From: Mycobacterium szulgai
GTDB lineage: Bacteria > Actinomycetota > Actinomycetes > Mycobacteriales > Mycobacteriaceae
DNA: 64,000 nucleotides
Reading direction: 5' to 3'
Assembly: GCF_002116635.1 (NCBI RefSeq)
Contig: NZ_LQPW01000005.1
Span: 124,001 to 188,000 of the forward strand
This document shows positions 18,234 through 27,032 of this stretch, piece after piece. The notes under the pieces were generated by a model, which saw only the letters and a list, made by a program, of their open reading frames with translations, did no database searches and was not told the DNA's origin. The position numbers and the translations under genes were made by a program. Position 1 is the first letter of the stretch. Every line of letters starts with the position of its first letter.

Positions 18234-19452
18234 AGGTTTTGAGCGGCAATTCCACGCAGACGTGTGTGCCCGTAGGCGTATCGAGGAAGATGAACGCCCC
18301 GCCGGCGGCGTCGACGCGGGCCCGGTGCGAAGCCAGCCCGATGTGCCCCTCCCCGAGGCGGCGGGCCATGGTCTCACCGGTGATTCCCACGCCGTCGTCG
18401 GCCACATCCAAAACGCACCTGCCATCGGTCAGCCCGAGGGTGACCGATGCGTTCTTCGCCCGCGAGTGGTGGACGACGTTGGACAGCAATTCGCGAGCGA
18501 CGCCAAACACGATGGGGTCGATGGCATTGCGTACCGGATAGTCGATGTCGCTGGTGATCTTGATACCTGAGCGCTGGGAGGTGAACGTGACCAGCTGTTG
18601 CACAGCAGCACCCAGCCCAACCTGCTCGAGGACGGCCGGGTGCAACTCAAAAGTGGCCTGCCGCAATCGCTCCGACGCGCTCTGCAGCCCGGCCAGCGCC
18701 CGTCCCACTCGCTCATCCCCGGGCGAGGCGGTGTCGAGCTCGATGAGTTCCTGGCGTGCGGCGAGCACATCTTGCAGCGGCCCATCGTGGATGGACTCCG
18801 AAATGCGGCGCTGCAACACCTCCGATGCCGTCATCGTCTGGGCAAGCAACTCCTCGCGCAGCGCACTCAATCCGGCGATCGAGCGGGCATGCCGCTCTTC
18901 GATACGCACCACCACCAAGGCCGTGCCGCATAGGAACGCATACAGCAGGAACCGGAAAATGGCTTCCGGCCACCCAATGGCACGCACCATCACCGGATCC
19001 TCGATCACCGCGACCGCGAATCCGACGAGCGTGAACGCCAGCACCACTGCCGCGCGCCGCGTCGAAACGTCAAGGCCCACCAGCACCGGCAGTAGCGTCA
19101 TGATCAGCAGCGGATAGATGCCGTCGGTGGACAGCAGCTGAAATCCCGTCAGCGCCAACACGTCGATCGCGGTGAACGCAAAGGGCTCATAACGGCTCAT
19201 GCCGGCCAGTGGGCCCACGTGTATCCATTGCCGCAGCGGGGAAAACACCAGCATCACAGCAACCAGCGCGGCGAGCGAGTACAAAATGATCATCACCGAC
19301 TGTTGGCCCCATTCGGCCGGGCGGGTGCCGATCAGCATGGCGGCGACCATGAGTAACACCACGCCCAGCCGCAGCACCGAAGCTATTCGGTAGGAACGTA
19401 GCTGGTGCGCCCGCCGCACCCGATCCAGTTCTACGTCGCTGGTCAACGCCAC
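18232..19452 (-). CDS. Membrane sensor histidine kinase, first paralogue next to narL
   Basis: About 406 residues from a GTG at 19452; the frame is open to 19614, so the start is uncertain. The conserved part begins near SDVELDRVRRAHQLRSYR, which matches the second kinase at 20342. It has about six membrane helices, a HisKA_3 dimerisation segment with the phospho-acceptor in SIHDGPLQD, and an HATPase domain with DVADDGVG and GHIGLASH. NarL-family cognates use this kinase type. The gene is divergent from narL. It is one of two related kinases flanking a single response regulator; M. tuberculosis has one (Rv0845). Confidence 0.85.
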   Translation of the reverse strand: MALTSDVELDRVRRAHQLRSYRIASVLRLGVVLLMVAAMLIGTRPAEWGQQSVMIILYSLAALVAVMLVFSPLRQWIHVGPLAGMSRYEPFAFTAIDVLALTGFQLLSTDGIYPLLIMTLLPVLVGLDVSTRRAAVVLAFTLVGFAVAVIEDPVMVRAIGWPEAIFRFLLYAFLCGTALVVVRIEERHARSIAGLSALREELLAQTMTASEVLQRRISESIHDGPLQDVLAARQELIELDTASPGDERVGRALAGLQSASERLRQATFELHPAVLEQVGLGAAVQQLVTFTSQRSGIKITSDIDYPVRNAIDPIVFGVARELLSNVVHHSRAKNASVTLGLTDGRCVLDVADDGVGITGETMARRLGEGHIGLASHRARVDAAGGAFIFLDTPTGTHVCVELPLKT

Positions 19453-19694
19453 AGGGACACCGTACTCATCACGTTCCTCCAAAATCTGTGGTTGCGCCTG
19501 GCGAGTCCATCTGCTTGCGGCTCGGTGCGGGAGGCCGTTGAACGTTGTTGCGGGTCGCTTGACCCTGTCGCGTGCGGCCACCAGAGTGGTAACGATGGCG
19601 TTCCTTCGGAGCAAACTCTCGACATGCCCATCGCGCGATTGTTAACGGCACTTTGCGGGCAAGCGGCTAAACTCGTCGCCATGGTCGGCGCTGC

Positions 19695-20345
19695 ATGGAA
19701 ATGACCAAGCCCGAGAAAGTGCGCGTGGTGGTCGGCGACGATCACCCGCTGTTTCGCGAGGGCGTTGTTCGGGCGCTTTCGCTGAGCGGCTCGGTGAACG
19801 TTGTCGGGGAGGCTGACGACGGCGCGGCTGCGCTTGAGTTGATCAAGGCGCACCTGCCCGACGTCGCATTGCTGGACTACCGCATGCCCGGAATGGACGG
19901 GGCGCAAGTGGCCGCGGCGGTGCGCAGCTACGACTTGCCCACCCGGGTACTGCTGATTTCGGCGCATGACGAATCGGCGATCGTGTACCAGGCGCTGCAA
20001 CAGGGCGCCGCCGGATTCCTGCTGAAAGATTCCACGCGCACCGAGATCGTCAAGGCGGTGCTCGATTGCGCCAAGGGCCGCGATGTGGTGGCCCCTTCGC
20101 TGGTCGGGGGGCTTGCCGGCGAGATTCGGCAACGGGCGGCACCGATGGCCCCGGTGCTCAGCGCACGCGAGCGCGAGGTACTCAACCGCATCGCCCGCGG
20201 GCAAAGCATCCCGGCGATCGCGGCCGAGTTGTACGTGGCACCGTCCACGGTCAAGACCCATGTGCAGCGGCTGTACGAGAAGCTCGGCGTCAGCGATCGC
20301 GCCGCGGCCGTCGCCGAGGCGATGCGCCAGGGGTTGCTCGACTAG
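19695..20345 (+). CDS. narL: Response regulator NarL
   Basis: The 216-residue protein has a receiver domain (acidic pair GDDHP, phospho-acceptor Asp in LLDYRMPG near residue 61, Lys in LLKDSTR) and a LuxR-type helix-turn-helix (LSAREREVLNRIARGQS ... APSTVKTHVQRLYEKLGV). From memory it is nearly identical to M. tuberculosis NarL (Rv0844c). It lies between two histidine kinases: divergent from one and convergent with the other, with which it shares a CTAG at the two stop codons. The target genes are not visible here. Confidence 0.95.
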   Translation: MEMTKPEKVRVVVGDDHPLFREGVVRALSLSGSVNVVGEADDGAAALELIKAHLPDVALLDYRMPGMDGAQVAAAVRSYDLPTRVLLISAHDESAIVYQALQQGAAGFLLKDSTRTEIVKAVLDCAKGRDVVAPSLVGGLAGEIRQRAAPMAPVLSAREREVLNRIARGQSIPAIAAELYVAPSTVKTHVQRLYEKLGVSDRAAAVAEAMRQGLLD

Positions 20346-21562
20346 TTCAGGCATCTCAGGGGTAACTCCACCAGGACGCGGGTGCCCGCCGACGTTTCCA
20401 TGAAGACCAACATTCCGCGGGCGGCATCCACCCGCGCCCGGTGCGAAGCCAGGCCGATATGCCCCTCGCCTAGGCGACGCGCCATCGTGTCACCGCTGAC
20501 GCCGACACCGTCGTCGGAGACGTCCAGGACGCTTGTCCCATCCGAGACGGCAAGGCTGACCGACGCGTGCTTGGCGTGGGAATGCCGTACCACATTGGAC
20601 AGCAGCTCCCGGGCCACACCGAAAATGATGGGGTCGTTGGCGCTGCGGACGGGGTAGTCGATATCGGTGGTGATCTCGATTCCCGACCGCGCAGCGGTGA
20701 AGGCGGCCAGCTGTTGTACCGCGGCACCCAGTCCGACCTGCGCCAGAACTGCCGGATGCAGCTCGAAGGTCGCCTGCCGCAGTCGCTCTGAGGCGCTTTG
20801 CAGCGCGACCAGCGCGTGTCCCACCCGCTCGTCGCCGGGAGCAGCGGTATCCAGCTCGACGAGCTCTTGTCGCGCGACGAGCACGTCTTGCAGCGGTCCG
20901 TCGTGGATGGCCTCGGAGATCCGGCGCTGCAGTACTTCGGTGGCGGTCATCGTCTGGGCAAGCAACTCCTCGCGCAGCGCGCTCAGGTTCGCGACCGAAC
21001 GGACCCGACGCTCCTCGATGCGGACCGCGACCATCGCTATGCAGCACAGGAACGCGTAAAGCGCGAAAAGAAACCCCGTATCCGGCCATTCGAGCGAGCG
21101 CACCACCAACCGGTCCTGAAGTCCGGCGATGGTGAACCCGATCAGGGTCACGGTGAGTACCACCGCCGCGCGTCGCGACGACACGTCGAGGCCAACCAGG
21201 ACCGGCAAGAGGGTCATGATCAAGATCGGAAAGATTCCGTCGGAGGACAGCAGCTGAAATCCCGTCAGCGCCACCACGTCGATGATGATGAAAACCAACG
21301 GCTCGAACCGGCCCACGCCGGACAAACGGCCCATCCCCAAGCGGTCGAACGGCACGAACGCCAACACCAGTGCGGACAGCGCGGCGAACGAGTAGAAGGC
21401 GATCAACGTGGTCTGACTGCCCCACTCCGATCGCGGGGAGCTGACGAACATCGCGACCACCATGAACGCCAGCAGACCGACGCGCAACACCGCAACGATG
21501 CGGTAGGAGCGCAATTGGTGAACTCTGCGCACCCGTTTCAGTTCGATATCGCTGGCGTTCAC
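20342..21562 (-). CDS. Membrane sensor histidine kinase, second paralogue (Rv0845-type)
   Basis: A NarL-type sensor kinase of about 406 residues from a GTG at 21562; an in-frame GTG at 21610 would give 422. Six hydrophobic helices precede a HisKA_3 motif AIHDGPLQDVL with the phospho-His, and an HATPase domain with DVSDDGVG and GHIGLASH. It aligns along its length with the kinase at 18232, including VRR[A/V]HQLRSYRI at the N-terminus and TLLPVLVGLDVS in the membrane part. Its stop overlaps the narL stop by 3-4 nt. By position it is closest to M. tuberculosis Rv0845. Confidence 0.87.
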   Translation of the reverse strand: MNASDIELKRVRRVHQLRSYRIVAVLRVGLLAFMVVAMFVSSPRSEWGSQTTLIAFYSFAALSALVLAFVPFDRLGMGRLSGVGRFEPLVFIIIDVVALTGFQLLSSDGIFPILIMTLLPVLVGLDVSSRRAAVVLTVTLIGFTIAGLQDRLVVRSLEWPDTGFLFALYAFLCCIAMVAVRIEERRVRSVANLSALREELLAQTMTATEVLQRRISEAIHDGPLQDVLVARQELVELDTAAPGDERVGHALVALQSASERLRQATFELHPAVLAQVGLGAAVQQLAAFTAARSGIEITTDIDYPVRSANDPIIFGVARELLSNVVRHSHAKHASVSLAVSDGTSVLDVSDDGVGVSGDTMARRLGEGHIGLASHRARVDAARGMLVFMETSAGTRVLVELPLRCLN

Positions 21563-21648
21563 TACCGCAACACCGTACTCACGGAATCCGTGGACCGGGT
21601 CACTCGCCACGACGCGGGGAGCCCACCAGCGACGACGGGCAGCCGGCG

Positions 21649-22605
21649 TTAGAAGCGGGTCTCGGCCTGTCCGTCCGCCTCGCCCGCCGTTTGGCTGAGT
21701 TCGCCGTTGTCCAGCCGGGGTGGTCTGGCCTTGGCGTAAGCCACGGCCTCGGACACCTCGCGGCGCGCCGCCTCTTCCACCTGGTCCAGCCGCACCTGGC
21801 TGGCACCGCCGGCGATCAGCCGCCTTCTGGCGAATACCAACGGGTCCAAGAACCGCGCGGACCCGACCGGATCGTGGTAGCCGCCACGCTGGGACTCATC
21901 GAAATCGATCGTCCGGTAGGTGATGGCCTGGACCAGGGTGGGACCTCCGCCGGCGCGGGCGCGTTCTACTGCCAGCGCCACGCAGTCCCGAACCGCTTCG
22001 ACGTCGTTACCGTCGACCGATACGCCCGGCATCCCGTAGTAGGCCGCCTTGCGGTACAGCTGGGTGTCCGGCACGTAACCGTCCGGTCGGGCGCTCAATG
22101 CCGGACGGATGTTCTCGACGAGAATCACCACCGGAAGTTGCCACACCACAGCGACGTTCGCGGCGTCGTTGAAGGAAGCCGAATCCACGTCGCCGTCCTC
22201 GGTGACGCACAGGGTGATCCGGCCGTTGTCATCCAGCCACTGGGTGTAGCCGTGTCCGATCGCCAACAACGGCGATTGCTCCAAGACGCGCGGAGTGTCG
22301 ACGGCGTCGCGCCCGCCGGAGCGCCCCATCATTTCAGCGATCAGCGGACCGAGCTGGCTACCTAGCCCGACATGTGGGGCCTGTGGGCGATGGGTGGTGA
22401 TTGCGACATCTCCATCGACCAACGCCGCCGTGGCACCGACACCCACCGCTTCCTGGCCGAAGGCAACCGGCACCGGTCGGGTGATAAGTCCTTCGATGTG
22501 CAGCTCTTCGAGCGCCATGTCAAGCAGCCGCAGCATCCACATGCGGCGATAGAGCTGCAGATGACTGGGCAGGGTCGCGGTCAGCCCTTCACGCGTGCAT
22601 GTCAT
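21649..22605 (-). CDS. Orphan pyruvate dehydrogenase E1-alpha-like protein (Rv0843-type)
   Basis: The ATG at 22605 gives 318 residues and overlaps the MFS gene end by 17 nt. The fold is that of a thiamine-diphosphate E1 alpha subunit, with RRMWMLRLLDMALEEL, VAFGQEAVGVGA, then the ThDP region TEDGDVDSASFNDAANVAVVWQLPVVILVEN. In active E1 alpha the motif is GDGx(24-27)N with a Glu/Asp pattern; here the first part is EDGDVDS, so cofactor binding may be weakened. No E1 beta, E2 or E3 gene is adjacent. It follows the MFS gene as in the M. tuberculosis order. Confidence 0.8.
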   Translation of the reverse strand: MTCTREGLTATLPSHLQLYRRMWMLRLLDMALEELHIEGLITRPVPVAFGQEAVGVGATAALVDGDVAITTHRPQAPHVGLGSQLGPLIAEMMGRSGGRDAVDTPRVLEQSPLLAIGHGYTQWLDDNGRITLCVTEDGDVDSASFNDAANVAVVWQLPVVILVENIRPALSARPDGYVPDTQLYRKAAYYGMPGVSVDGNDVEAVRDCVALAVERARAGGGPTLVQAITYRTIDFDESQRGGYHDPVGSARFLDPLVFARRRLIAGGASQVRLDQVEEAARREVSEAVAYAKARPPRLDNGELSQTAGEADGQAETRF

Positions 22606-23839
22606 ATGCCGGCTCCCTCCTGTAGGCCGGGAACTCCTTGGCACCGGCCAGAACACGTGCCATCGGCAGGCACAACGCCGCACCGAGCAAACCAACGGTC
22701 ACCGCCGCGGCGGCGACCAGCAGACGGCCGCCATGCCCGAGGCTCCACGACGCCAGGAGCGGGGCGATGACAGCGGAGATCGCTGTCGTCATCGACCACG
22801 TGCCGTGATAGCGACCGGCGTTGGCGGCCGGCGCAATTCGATGCACCAATCCGGCGCCGACCACAAACCAGGCGATCTCCGCGGGTGCGCCCGCGGCCGT
22901 GGCCAACGCGAAACCGGCCGTGGTGTGGGCCAATGCGGCCGCTGCCATGCACGCGGTCATCCACACTCCGGCGCCGGCCAGGACGTCCAGCCTGGTACGA
23001 GTCGCCAGCTGTTTGCTCAGCCACGGCGTCAGCAGCGGGGTGAGCGCAGTGACCGCCAGCGCATTGACCAGCTGCACGAAGCCGTAGGCGCCGGCGCCCA
23101 ATCCAGATGCGCGCATCAGCATCGGCACTGCCGTGATGAAACCCATCATCGCGGTGAGCGTCGCCACGCTCGATACGCACAACAGAACCAGCCGCATATC
23201 CGAAAAGGCTTGGCGGTAACCAGCTTTCGCAGTCATGCTCGGCACGGAGCCACTCGGGATGAAACGGGCCGCGACTATCGCGAAGCCGGCACACGCGATG
23301 CCGTTGATCCAGTAGAGCACCGGGGTACCCCACCAGCCCGCCAACAGACCTCCGACGCCGCCGGCGACCCCGGCCCCGACGTTCAGGATCCAGCCGAACC
23401 GCAAGCTGTCCAGCTTCGCCCGCTGACGGGGATCGGAAACCAGCGCGGTGATCGCGGCACCCAGCACCGGACGTGGCGCATCGCAAACCAGGCCGGCGAT
23501 CATCGCTCCGGCCAGCAATGCCGGGACGGTGTGCGCGCCGGCCAGCAGAACCAGGGTGGTGGCCGCCACCGTCATGGTCGCCACCAGCGTCGGGCGGGCG
23601 CCGAGGCGGTCAACCAGCCACCCGCAGAGCAGTTGTCCAGCTGCCCAGCCCAGACCGAAGCCGGCTAACACCAGGCCGACCGCGCCGGCGGCATTGCCGC
23701 GTTCTGCCACGTGAAAGGCCAGGAAGGGATAAGCGAATCCGGCCGCGCGCACCAGCAGGCTGCCGCCCAGCAACACCCAGATCACCGCGGGATAGCGAAC
23801 CCGGTGGGGCCTGGCGGGCGTCAGCACCGGATCGGTCAT
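22589..23839 (-). CDS. MFS transporter (Rv0842-type)
   Basis: A 416-residue major facilitator starting at ATG 23839 (MTDPVLTP); the upstream open frame lacks family character. Twelve hydrophobic helices are visible, with GWLVDRLGARPTL as the loop 2-3 signature. It is clearly paralogous to the carrier at 25505 (shared RAxxFAYPFxAxHVA, GxGWxxGQLLCGWLVDR, LLYWINGxAC). It overlaps the E1-alpha-like gene and is probably co-transcribed with it. The substrate is unknown. Confidence 0.83.
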   Translation of the reverse strand: MTDPVLTPARPHRVRYPAVIWVLLGGSLLVRAAGFAYPFLAFHVAERGNAAGAVGLVLAGFGLGWAAGQLLCGWLVDRLGARPTLVATMTVAATTLVLLAGAHTVPALLAGAMIAGLVCDAPRPVLGAAITALVSDPRQRAKLDSLRFGWILNVGAGVAGGVGGLLAGWWGTPVLYWINGIACAGFAIVAARFIPSGSVPSMTAKAGYRQAFSDMRLVLLCVSSVATLTAMMGFITAVPMLMRASGLGAGAYGFVQLVNALAVTALTPLLTPWLSKQLATRTRLDVLAGAGVWMTACMAAAALAHTTAGFALATAAGAPAEIAWFVVGAGLVHRIAPAANAGRYHGTWSMTTAISAVIAPLLASWSLGHGGRLLVAAAAVTVGLLGAALCLPMARVLAGAKEFPAYRREPAYDMHA

Positions 23840-23978
23840 CGGTACCCGATCCAGAACTGTGACGGCTGCCACGTTGGACACAAAACCCAAGGTAGAGGCG
23901 TTGGGCTCCGGCCAGTACCTCCGATCGGTCCGACAATGAGACGAACGCGCGTTCCCCCGATCGGGGGACAGCGCGGGC

Positions 23979-25508
23979 TTACGCGGCCCCATAGGCCGTC
24001 AAGGGCAATCGTTCACCGTTTGCTGCGAGCCCGGTCGTGACGGCACCGCGGTGTGCTGTCTTCTCCCATAGGAAGGGCGCGGTGATGAGTTGGTAGAGGG
24101 CCCGCCACGCCGCGGCCCAGTGCGCCACCCAGTAGACGGGCAATGCGGCGATCGCACGCAGATGGCTGCCCCGTTGCTCGCCGTAGGCCAGATAGGTCGC
24201 CACCAGCCAGGTCACCGTGCTGACAGCCTGGACCGTGCCGATGGCGGCGGGATCGACTTCCACTCCCAGCACGCCGCCATAGCCGAAGGTGTCGGCGATG
24301 CTGAGCCCGAAAATCATTGTCTGTGCCAGGAATTGGACCGGCATACCGAGAACGAAGACCACCAGGGTCAGCAGGCCGTGCGGGCCGAACCGGCGGATCG
24401 TCTCGCGCGGTGTCCGGGTGTGCACGAGCGCGGTGAGCATGAATCCCTTGTGCCAACGGGTGCGCTGGGAGATCCAGTCCCGCAACCTATCCGGCGCGTC
24501 GCCGTAGGTGACGGAGTCGACGACGTCTGATCGATAACCCAAGGCGTGCAGGCGCATACCCAGATCGGCGTCCTCCGAGACGTTCCAGGCGTCCCAGCCG
24601 CCGACCTCGCGCAGCACCTGGGTGCGGAAGTGGTTGCTGGTCCCGCCCAGCGGGAAGGGCGCGCCGAGCGCGGCCAGCCCAGGAACCGTCAGGCGGAAGC
24701 GACGCGCGTATTCCACGCCGAAGCAGTGTGCGAGCAGGTTGGTCCGCACGTTGCTGGTCTGCAATACCGCTTGGACGCAGGCCAGCCTGCCGGAATTGGC
24801 GGCGAACAGCGCGGCGGTCTTGCGCAGCTGATCGGGCTCCGGCCGGTCCTCGGCGTCGAAGATCACCAGCAATTCACCCTTGGCGACGAGCAACCCGGCG
24901 TTGCACGAACGCGGCTTGGTGCGCGGCGGTCCCGGCGGCACCGGCACCACTCGCATGTACGACGGCGGCTTGGCGGCGGTGATGGCATTCAGCGTCTCGA
25001 AGTCGGTGGTCTCCACCAGGAAGAGCACCTCGAGCCGGTCGGCCGGATAGTTCAGCTTGGCCAGGCATCGGACCAGGTCACCGATTACCTCTTCCTCGCG
25101 GTAGGCCGGGACGAGCACGGTGTAGGTGGGTAGCTGTTCATCGGCCAACGGGGGGACCGGCGTGCGTCCCCGGCCGTTGCCGAACGAATACTGCAGACCG
25201 GCCATCGCGACGACGAACGACACCAGCACGATGACGGTGGTGACGGCGAGCAGAGCGACCAGGAGCACCGAGGGCGCCAGCACCGCGCCGACGACGCAGG
25301 CCACCGCCACGACCTGGGCGACCCGCTTCTGCCACGTCCGAATCCCGTGGCGGGCAGACATGTCCGGGTTGTTCTCGGCGAAGTCGTGCATGATCGCGTG
25401 CGCGATCTCGTCGGGTGACTCGGCAAAGACACGGTCTTGGGATCGAACCGGCAACGCATGCAGGTCAGCTAACTCGGCCGGCGTCCGTCGAAGGTGGTCA
25501 GCGCTCAA
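23979..25508 (-). CDS. Membrane glycosyltransferase family 2
   Basis: The 509-residue product has two N-terminal membrane helices, a GT-A catalytic domain (VLVPAYREEEVIGDL, donor-binding FDAEDRP, acceptor-side EDADLG, and QRTRWHKG matching the QxxRW motif) and several C-terminal helices. This is the processive or lipid-linked GT2 arrangement of cellulose/hyaluronan/XagB-like enzymes. The start is a TTG at 25508 whose TTGA overlaps the upstream MFS stop by 4 nt; a later start is possible. It lies between two paralogous MFS carriers, suggesting synthesis and export of a glycan or glycolipid. Confidence 0.87.
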   Translation of the reverse strand: MSADHLRRTPAELADLHALPVRSQDRVFAESPDEIAHAIMHDFAENNPDMSARHGIRTWQKRVAQVVAVACVVGAVLAPSVLLVALLAVTTVIVLVSFVVAMAGLQYSFGNGRGRTPVPPLADEQLPTYTVLVPAYREEEVIGDLVRCLAKLNYPADRLEVLFLVETTDFETLNAITAAKPPSYMRVVPVPPGPPRTKPRSCNAGLLVAKGELLVIFDAEDRPEPDQLRKTAALFAANSGRLACVQAVLQTSNVRTNLLAHCFGVEYARRFRLTVPGLAALGAPFPLGGTSNHFRTQVLREVGGWDAWNVSEDADLGMRLHALGYRSDVVDSVTYGDAPDRLRDWISQRTRWHKGFMLTALVHTRTPRETIRRFGPHGLLTLVVFVLGMPVQFLAQTMIFGLSIADTFGYGGVLGVEVDPAAIGTVQAVSTVTWLVATYLAYGEQRGSHLRAIAALPVYWVAHWAAAWRALYQLITAPFLWEKTAHRGAVTTGLAANGERLPLTAYGAA

Positions 25509-26911
25509 GATGAATAACTCCGCTTCGGTCGTAGTAACTGAAATGAACGGGTGTTATGTCCTAGGGCGCGCGCCAACGGCAGGCACAGCGCAGCTCCGAT
25601 CAGGCCGATCGTGACGGTGACGAACGCGACCATCCGGTGGCCGCCGTGCATCAGGCAGCTCGACGCCATGATCGGGGCGATGACCGACGCGATGGCCAGG
25701 GCCATCGACCAGGCTCCGTGGTAGCGGCCGCCGCTGCCCTGCGGCGAAATCTGGTGCACGACGCCGGCCGCGATCACCAGACAGGCGATCTCGCCCGGCG
25801 TACACAACGCCGTCGCGACGATGAATGCCAACGGGGTCCGCGCCAGCGCGACCGCCCCCATGCACAGTGCCGTCCAGATACTGGCGACGGCCAAGATGTC
25901 GAGTCGCGGGTTGGCGCGGCTGACGATCTTGCTGAGCCAGGGCGTCAACACCGGGGTAAGGAGGAGACCCAGCAGGGCGTTGGCCAACTGCGCCTCGCCG
26001 AACTGGCCGGCGTCCAGCCCACGGTCGGCCATCAGCATCGGCACGGTGGCGTACAACCCCCGGACCGCCGTCAGCGTCGCCAGGCCGGACAGGAAAAGCA
26101 GCACCAGCCGACGGTCGGCGAACGCCTCCCGGTAGCTGACGTGCCCCGATTTCCGCGCCCGGGCGGCCGGGCGGCGCGCCGTCTTGCAACCGGCGGGGAT
26201 ACAGCAAGCCGCGACCACCGCGAACAGCGCGCAGGCGACACCGTTGATCCAGTACAGCAGCGGCACCCCGGACCAGCCGACCAGCACACCGCCGAGTCCG
26301 CCGGTGACGGCACGGCCTGCGCTGACGATCCAGCCGAAGCGCCAGCCGTCGAGTTTCGCGCGCTCCCCGGGGTCCGGAACGTGCTGCACGATCGACGCGC
26401 CCAGTGCCGGACGCACCGCGTCGTACACCACGCCGGTGATGAAGGCACCGAGCAGTAACGCCGGAACCGTGCGCGCATCGGCCATCAGGATGAGCACTGC
26501 GGCGGCGATCAGCATGGTGGACACCAGCGTCAGCCGCGGCCCGAAGCGGTCGACCAGCCAGCCGCACAACAACTGCCCCACCGACCAGCCCACTCCGAAC
26601 GCGGCCAAGACCACGCCCACCGCACCTGCGGCATGGCCCTGGTGGGCCACGTGGTAGGCCATGAACGGATAGGCGAACGCTGACGCGCGCACCAACATGT
26701 TTCCGCCGACCAGCAGCCAGATCTCCCGCGGATAGCCAGCGCGGGCCGGCTTGTCGCGAGGGGCTAGTTGTGCAATCGGACCGTCGCCGACCGGCGCGGC
26801 CGGGTCCAGGGCCGCGACCGTCTGAAGCCGCAGATAAGCCGCGGAGACGTCGACATCACAGTCGAGAAGTGCGGCCGGCGTCGTCACATCCCGAACGCTA
26901 TTGATGATCAC
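25505..26911 (-). CDS. MFS transporter, second paralogue upstream of the glycosyltransferase
   Basis: The GTG at 26911 gives 468 residues; a second GTG at 26887 is possible and the open frame extends to 27151. Twelve membrane helices follow an N-terminal extension of about 60 residues. The signature GWLVDRFGPRLTL matches the carrier at 22589, and both share GVACAL/GIACAG and PWLSK segments, so one arose from the other by duplication. It overlaps the GT2 start by 4 nt and is translationally coupled to it. The substrate is unknown. Confidence 0.82.
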   Translation of the reverse strand: MIINSVRDVTTPAALLDCDVDVSAAYLRLQTVAALDPAAPVGDGPIAQLAPRDKPARAGYPREIWLLVGGNMLVRASAFAYPFMAYHVAHQGHAAGAVGVVLAAFGVGWSVGQLLCGWLVDRFGPRLTLVSTMLIAAAVLILMADARTVPALLLGAFITGVVYDAVRPALGASIVQHVPDPGERAKLDGWRFGWIVSAGRAVTGGLGGVLVGWSGVPLLYWINGVACALFAVVAACCIPAGCKTARRPAARARKSGHVSYREAFADRRLVLLFLSGLATLTAVRGLYATVPMLMADRGLDAGQFGEAQLANALLGLLLTPVLTPWLSKIVSRANPRLDILAVASIWTALCMGAVALARTPLAFIVATALCTPGEIACLVIAAGVVHQISPQGSGGRYHGAWSMALAIASVIAPIMASSCLMHGGHRMVAFVTVTIGLIGAALCLPLARALGHNTRSFQLLRPKRSYSS

Positions 26912-27032
26912 GATTGCATAACTCCACCGATCGGCTCGATTTGGTGGCGGACTCCGGTCGGCTGATCGGGGGACATATGCAAAACCGCGATTGGTTCGTT
27001 TGCACCGGGTTGTCCCCTCTGACGGACCCCGC

